Part shown: positions 42,332 through 46,016 of the stretch, piece after piece
How the letters are laid out: the number at the start of each line of letters is the position of its first letter
Numbering within the stretch: position 1 is the first letter of the stretch
Notes under the pieces: generated by a model
The model's input: the letters and a program-made list of their open reading frames with translations, nothing else
What the model was told of the DNA's origin: nothing
Database searches by the model: none
Program-made: the position numbers and the translations under genes
DNA from: Chromera velia
Taxonomy: Eukaryota; Sar; Chromeraceae
Assembly (NCBI GenBank): GCA_018398765.1
Contig: JAHBMJ010000929.1
Span: forward strand, 1-46,016
Length of the DNA stretch: 46,016 bases
Direction: 5' to 3'

Positions 42332-43344
42332 ATGAAGCGAAGCGCTCCTGAGGAGGTGGCGGAGGCCCTGGGGAAATTGGTGAAGTTCGACGCCGAGGCG
42401 GTGGTGTCCTCCTGCCCCTCTGTGCAGGAGATCAAGAGGGCAGAGGAACTCCTCAGGTAATTTTGTTTCTTTCTACGTGTGTGTGTGTGTGTGTGGACGA
42501 GCGCTGGAAGGAGGGCAGAGTCAGGAGTAGGGGGTCATTACTTTTTCGCCTGTTGAGGGCGGGGGATCCTCATCGTTCTTTCATTGTGACTGGAAACGAA
42601 CCGCTGCAGACAAATCTATCGACGTTAGTGTTGAATAGTAGATAGCTGTTTGTCTTGCACAACAAGCAAGCTGGACGTATTGCCTGATCTCCTTTGTGTC
42701 GCCACATCGACGTTCTAACAGCCTCTCTTTGGACAAGAACACGAAAAAGGACGAATCCATGCTTTTAAAAAGTCTATTCTCACGCGCACTGAGTTTGCGG
42801 TACTGCAGGTCTGCGCGGCAGAACGCCTCCGTGCAGGGCAAGGACGCTGCTCTTGAGTCTCTGCTGGACCATGTGTACTCAGTGTTCGACGTCACTGAAG
42901 AGGACATCAAGAAGACGTCGTTGAGGAAGATTCTCTGGACTCTGAAGGTGCACAGCGTGGATGACCAAACGACCCTGACCAAAGAGGAGAACGAGGGTTT
43001 AGACCCTGTGGGGTTCTCCAAGTTGGCCAAGGAGGAACCTGCTGGTGACTTTCGCGTGGTGTTTGAGTTGTTTGGAGTGACCTTTACAATGACTGGGGCA
43101 GTCCGAAGGGAGCCTCAGATCATTCGTGGCGGCATTCCTCACGCTCGGGGCTGGATGGGCGTGTACAACTTTGAGCCCTTCGCCTTTGTGAAGCTGGAGC
43201 CCTCGGGGGTCGTGAAGGTGGACGCGGAGTCCAACTACATGCACCTGATGACATACGCAGAGAAATGGTCCGGGGAAATCGGGAGGAAGAGCTGCCAGAT
43301 AGTGACCCCAACACACACACACACACACACACACACGCGCGCGC

Positions 43345-43415
<71 letters not shown>

Positions 43416-44099
43416 CACACACACGCACACACACACACGCACACATACACACAGAGAGAGAGAGAGAGAGACAGAGACAGACACACATACACACACACAC
43501 GTACGTGTGCACTCAGAAAGAGAGAGACAGGTAGAGGGATAGATGACCCCCCCCACACAGAAAAATGCATTCTTGTGCACAGAGGTATGTGAAAAAGAAG
43601 AAGAATCCCCTGTGTTGATTCATGTCTGTCTCTGGCTGTTCGGTCTGCCTGTCTCCAACCTTGTCAGCTTTCTGCCCATTCCCTTTCTTCCTTTTCGCTT
43701 TTTTTTTCTTTTTTTACACTCCCTTTCTTCCTTCGTCGCTCGAGGGGAGACCGTGCGATCTGCCTGCCTGCGTGTCTTTCCGTCTGTTTGCCTTTCTATC
43801 TCCATGCTATATGTATATATGTATGTTAATATATGTCCGATCAGCGGTCGGCTCAAAAAGCTGAGTGAGTGCCTTCAAATGCTTCGCAAACAGTCTCGAA
43901 GATGAGTGCCTTGACTATAATGTCGGAAGATGAGTTTCTATTTTTGCCTACTTCGGCTGAGCGTTTTTCTGAAAAAAACTGTTGCACTTTCTGCCGCGAC
44001 TCGCGAACTTGAGTAAAGGAGTGCGTGCGTGTGCGTGCGTGCGTGCGTGCGTGTGTGTGCTTGCGTGTGTGCGTGCGTGTGTGTGTGTGTGTATGTGTG

Positions 44100-44145
<46 letters not shown>

Positions 44146-44320
44146 TGTCCATCCCCACCCGTGCAAACAAAGCAATTTAATTTGATTGCATGCATGCATG
44201 CATGCATGCAGGGCCTCTATCTCGGAGTTCGACCAGGAAGACCCGAACGCGTGGATCATCGCCTCGCGTCTGATCGTCGTCGCCTTGTGCAAGTACGTGG
44301 GTAAGGGGGTTTGCCTCTGC

Positions 44321-44357
<37 letters not shown>

Positions 44358-45010
44358 AAGAACATGACGGAGCCGATTCCCACTTGCAGTTTTCCTCTCT
44401 TTTTTTCTTTGCAGTTTTTTCTTTTTTTCTTGTTTTTTTGTTGTTGTTTGTTTTCTTTTTTTTTTCTCTCTTGTCTTGAGTGAGAGCAGCAGAGGATCAA
44501 CATGTGAACCCATTGATCACGTGAAAGTCTGTCGGGAGGTGGATAGGCAAGGGGCGCTTAACTCTCACCTTTCGGGCCCCCTGCCCACTTTGTCTGAGTT
44601 GCTCGTGATGTTCTTTTGTCTTTGTTGCTTTCTTTCTTTTTGTCTGTTGTGTTCATGAAGAAAAGGAGGGAGAAGAAAGAAACATAGACTCTGTCTGTCT
44701 GTGCCAGGGTCTGTCGGTCTGTCTCTCTGCCTTTTTGCCGGCCTGTCTGGGGGTGTTTCTGCCTTGCCTTTGCCTTTGTGGTGCTAGTTACAGGTCTGTC
44801 CATTAGGGGGAATCAGCGAATGCTACGGCATCTCCGTCGCACCCTTCCCTCCTGAATCACAGAAGAACCCACGCAGACACGCAGGGAACGGGAGACACAG
44901 AGCAACAGAGGAGCGAGGAAGAGGCAGAAAGAAAATCTGATTGGAACAAAAAGCGGAAATCATCAAGAGAGAGAGATGCGGCGAGTTTGCGACACATGCA
45001 CACACACTCG

Positions 45011-45049
<39 letters not shown>

Positions 45050-45070
45050 ACACATACACACGCGCGCACG

Positions 45071-45121
<51 letters not shown>

Positions 45122-45506
45122 GGAGAGAGAGAGAGAGAGAGAGGCGTCTGTGTCTCGGGACTGCCACAGTGTGTTCGTTCGAAAGGAGAGGGGGAAAGGG
45201 AAAAGAGGGCAATGGAAAATTCCCTCCGTGTCTCTCTCTCCCTCTCTCTCTCCCCCTCCCTCCGTTTCTCTCTCTCTTTTTTTCTCTCTCTCTCTCTCCC
45301 TCCCCCTCCCTCTCTCTTTCTCTCTCTCCCCTTCTGTCCCTCTCTGACTCTCCCTCTCTCCCTCTCTCTCTTGGTCTGATGTACGTGGGTGCGTATTTGT
45401 GTGTGTGTGTGAATGCAGGCTGTTGAGACAGAAGTACAGAGAGACGCACGGGAGGGAATTGAATGAGGAGAACCCCGCTCTTCACCTGGTGATGTACAAA
45501 TTCGAG
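42332..45506 (+). CDS. Unknown multi-exon protein, 5' part (continues beyond the window)
   Basis: Exons 42332-42456, 42809-43267, 44212-44292 and 45419-45506 join in frame to 251 codons, still open at the fourth donor. An in-frame TGA lies 9 nt before the ATG, which has A at -3. Donors are GTAATT, GTCCGG, GTACGT, GTGGGT; acceptors all end TGCAG. The exon 2/3 junction (AEKW-ASISEF) and 3/4 junction (VALCK-LLRQK) are the only ones that keep an open frame. The protein is soluble-looking: a helical start, then [56 protein letters not shown] and [14 protein letters not shown] do not recognise the family. Introns carry long CA, GT and CT arrays. Confidence 0.72.
43311..43456. repeat. CA/CG microsatellite in intron 2 of the 42332 gene
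   Basis: About 145 bp of CA with CGCG islands, starting some 45 bases after the exon 2 donor. Confidence 0.9.
44022..44150. repeat. GT/GC microsatellite before exon 3
   Basis: GTGC units pass into GT. A CATGCATGCATGCAG run directly forms the exon 3 acceptor at 44211. Confidence 0.9.
45000..45145. repeat. CA then GA microsatellite in intron 3
   Basis: CA dinucleotides with CGCG, followed by GA units. Confidence 0.9.
45227..45374. repeat. CT-rich array in intron 3
   Basis: CTCTCTCC and CCCTCC units, pyrimidine-rich on the sense strand, 45-190 bases before the exon 4 acceptor. Confidence 0.85.
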
Positions 45507-45812
45507 GTGGGTGGATGGGTGCGTATGTGTATTCGTGTGTGTATGTATAAAAATGATTGTGTATGAAAGCGAATACATGCTCTTCACCTGGTGATGTACA
45601 AATTCGAGGTGGGGGGATGGGTGCGTATGTGTATTCGTGTGTGTATGTATGAAAATGATTGTGTATGAAAACGAATACATGCTCTTCACCTGGTGATGTA
45701 CAAATTCGAGGTGGGGGGATGGGTGCGTATGTGTATTCGTGTGTGTATGTATGAAAGTGATTGTGTATGAAAGCGAATACATGCTCTTCACCTGGTGATG
45801 TACAAATTCGAG
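45477..45812 (+). repeat. 102-bp tandem array containing an exon end and splice donor
   Basis: Copies start at 45477, 45579, 45681 and 45783, period exactly 102. Each holds the last 30 bases of exon 4 (GCTCTTCACCTGGTGATG to TTCGAG) and the GTGGG donor, then about 70 bases of intron. The fourth copy is cut after the donor. The exon frame reads into TGA within each full unit. Confidence 0.95.
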
Positions 45813-46016
45813 GTGGGTGGGTGAGTGCGACCGAATCAAGGCCTGCCTCTGCTTTTTTCCTTCCTTCCTTCCTTCCTTCCTTCCTTCGTTCGTTCGTGCA
45901 TGCGTTCGCATTTATTTATTTCTTCTGTACGAAAATAAGTGCATTTCCTTGAGCCTTCCTTCCTTCCTGCATGCGTTCGTTGGTGCATCCCTTTGCCTCC
46001 CTAGCTCCGCTTTTTC
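45813..46016. other. Intron sequence to the window edge
   Basis: A TTCC array (about 45858-45886) and CATGCGTTCG repeats; no further exon could be identified. Confidence 0.5.

Noticed and set aside
44823-45911. 362-codon minus-strand ORF
   Set aside because: It reads through CA/GT and CT arrays and the 102-bp tandem repeat; composition is repetitive and the opposite strand carries the spliced gene.
1-46016. CRISPR arrays, bacterial operons, tRNA and rRNA genes
   Set aside because: Tandem repeats here are microsatellites or exon-derived without variable spacers; no cloverleaf or rRNA-like sequence was recognised by eye.

Overview
This is nuclear DNA of a eukaryote. Genes are split by short introns, microsatellites are very dense, there is a chromodomain Ty3/Gypsy retrotransposon, and a 17-exon gene encodes the ciliary transport protein IFT52. 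Intron-rich flagellar and GPI-anchor genes, abundant CATGCATG and poly-C repeats and a chromovirus fit a chromerid-type alga such as Chromera velia. That name is an inference from texture and gene content, not a demonstrated match.

Layout. 1-1560: microsatellite-rich DNA without a supported gene. 1560-4270: AT-rich island with a TTAA-flanked inverted-repeat element and, next to it, a small non-autonomous LTR retroelement (2407-4266, minus strand) with an exact 5-bp target duplication. 5069-6406 (+): intronless gene for a membrane-anchored TauD/TfdA-like Fe(II)/2-oxoglutarate dioxygenase. 7803-17100 (-): IFT52, 17 coding exons that join in frame. 18581-20198 (+): small three-exon gene of unknown function, divergent from IFT52. 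20199-26170: pyrimidine-rich simple repeats, no supported gene. 26170-33000: AT-rich, transposon-rich island with several inverted-repeat elements and a degenerate MYND zinc-finger exon. 33004-39261 (-): decayed Ty3/Gypsy chromovirus with LTRs, gag, protease, RT, RNase H, integrase and chromodomain. 39547-40077 (-): intronless PIG-Y-like GPI-GlcNAc-transferase subunit. 40600-41870: modular inverted repeats with poly-C tracts and an assembly gap. 42332 to the right edge (+): a multi-exon gene of unknown function whose fourth exon end is tandemly copied.

The host genes (dioxygenase, IFT52, PIG-Y-like and two unknowns) do not form one pathway; this is an ordinary eukaryotic neighbourhood cut by transposon islands. 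The most notable signals are: (i) the small LTR element with CGTAACGT-type rather than TG...CA ends; (ii) an extreme transition bias between LTR pairs of both retroelements (28 of 29 substitutions), matched by nonsense changes at conserved Gln and Trp codons in the Gypsy element, which suggests a deamination or RIP-like process; (iii) copied exon edges, a decoy acceptor in IFT52 and a 102-bp array carrying a splice donor; (iv) assembly gaps that fall on poly-C tracts of one repeat family.
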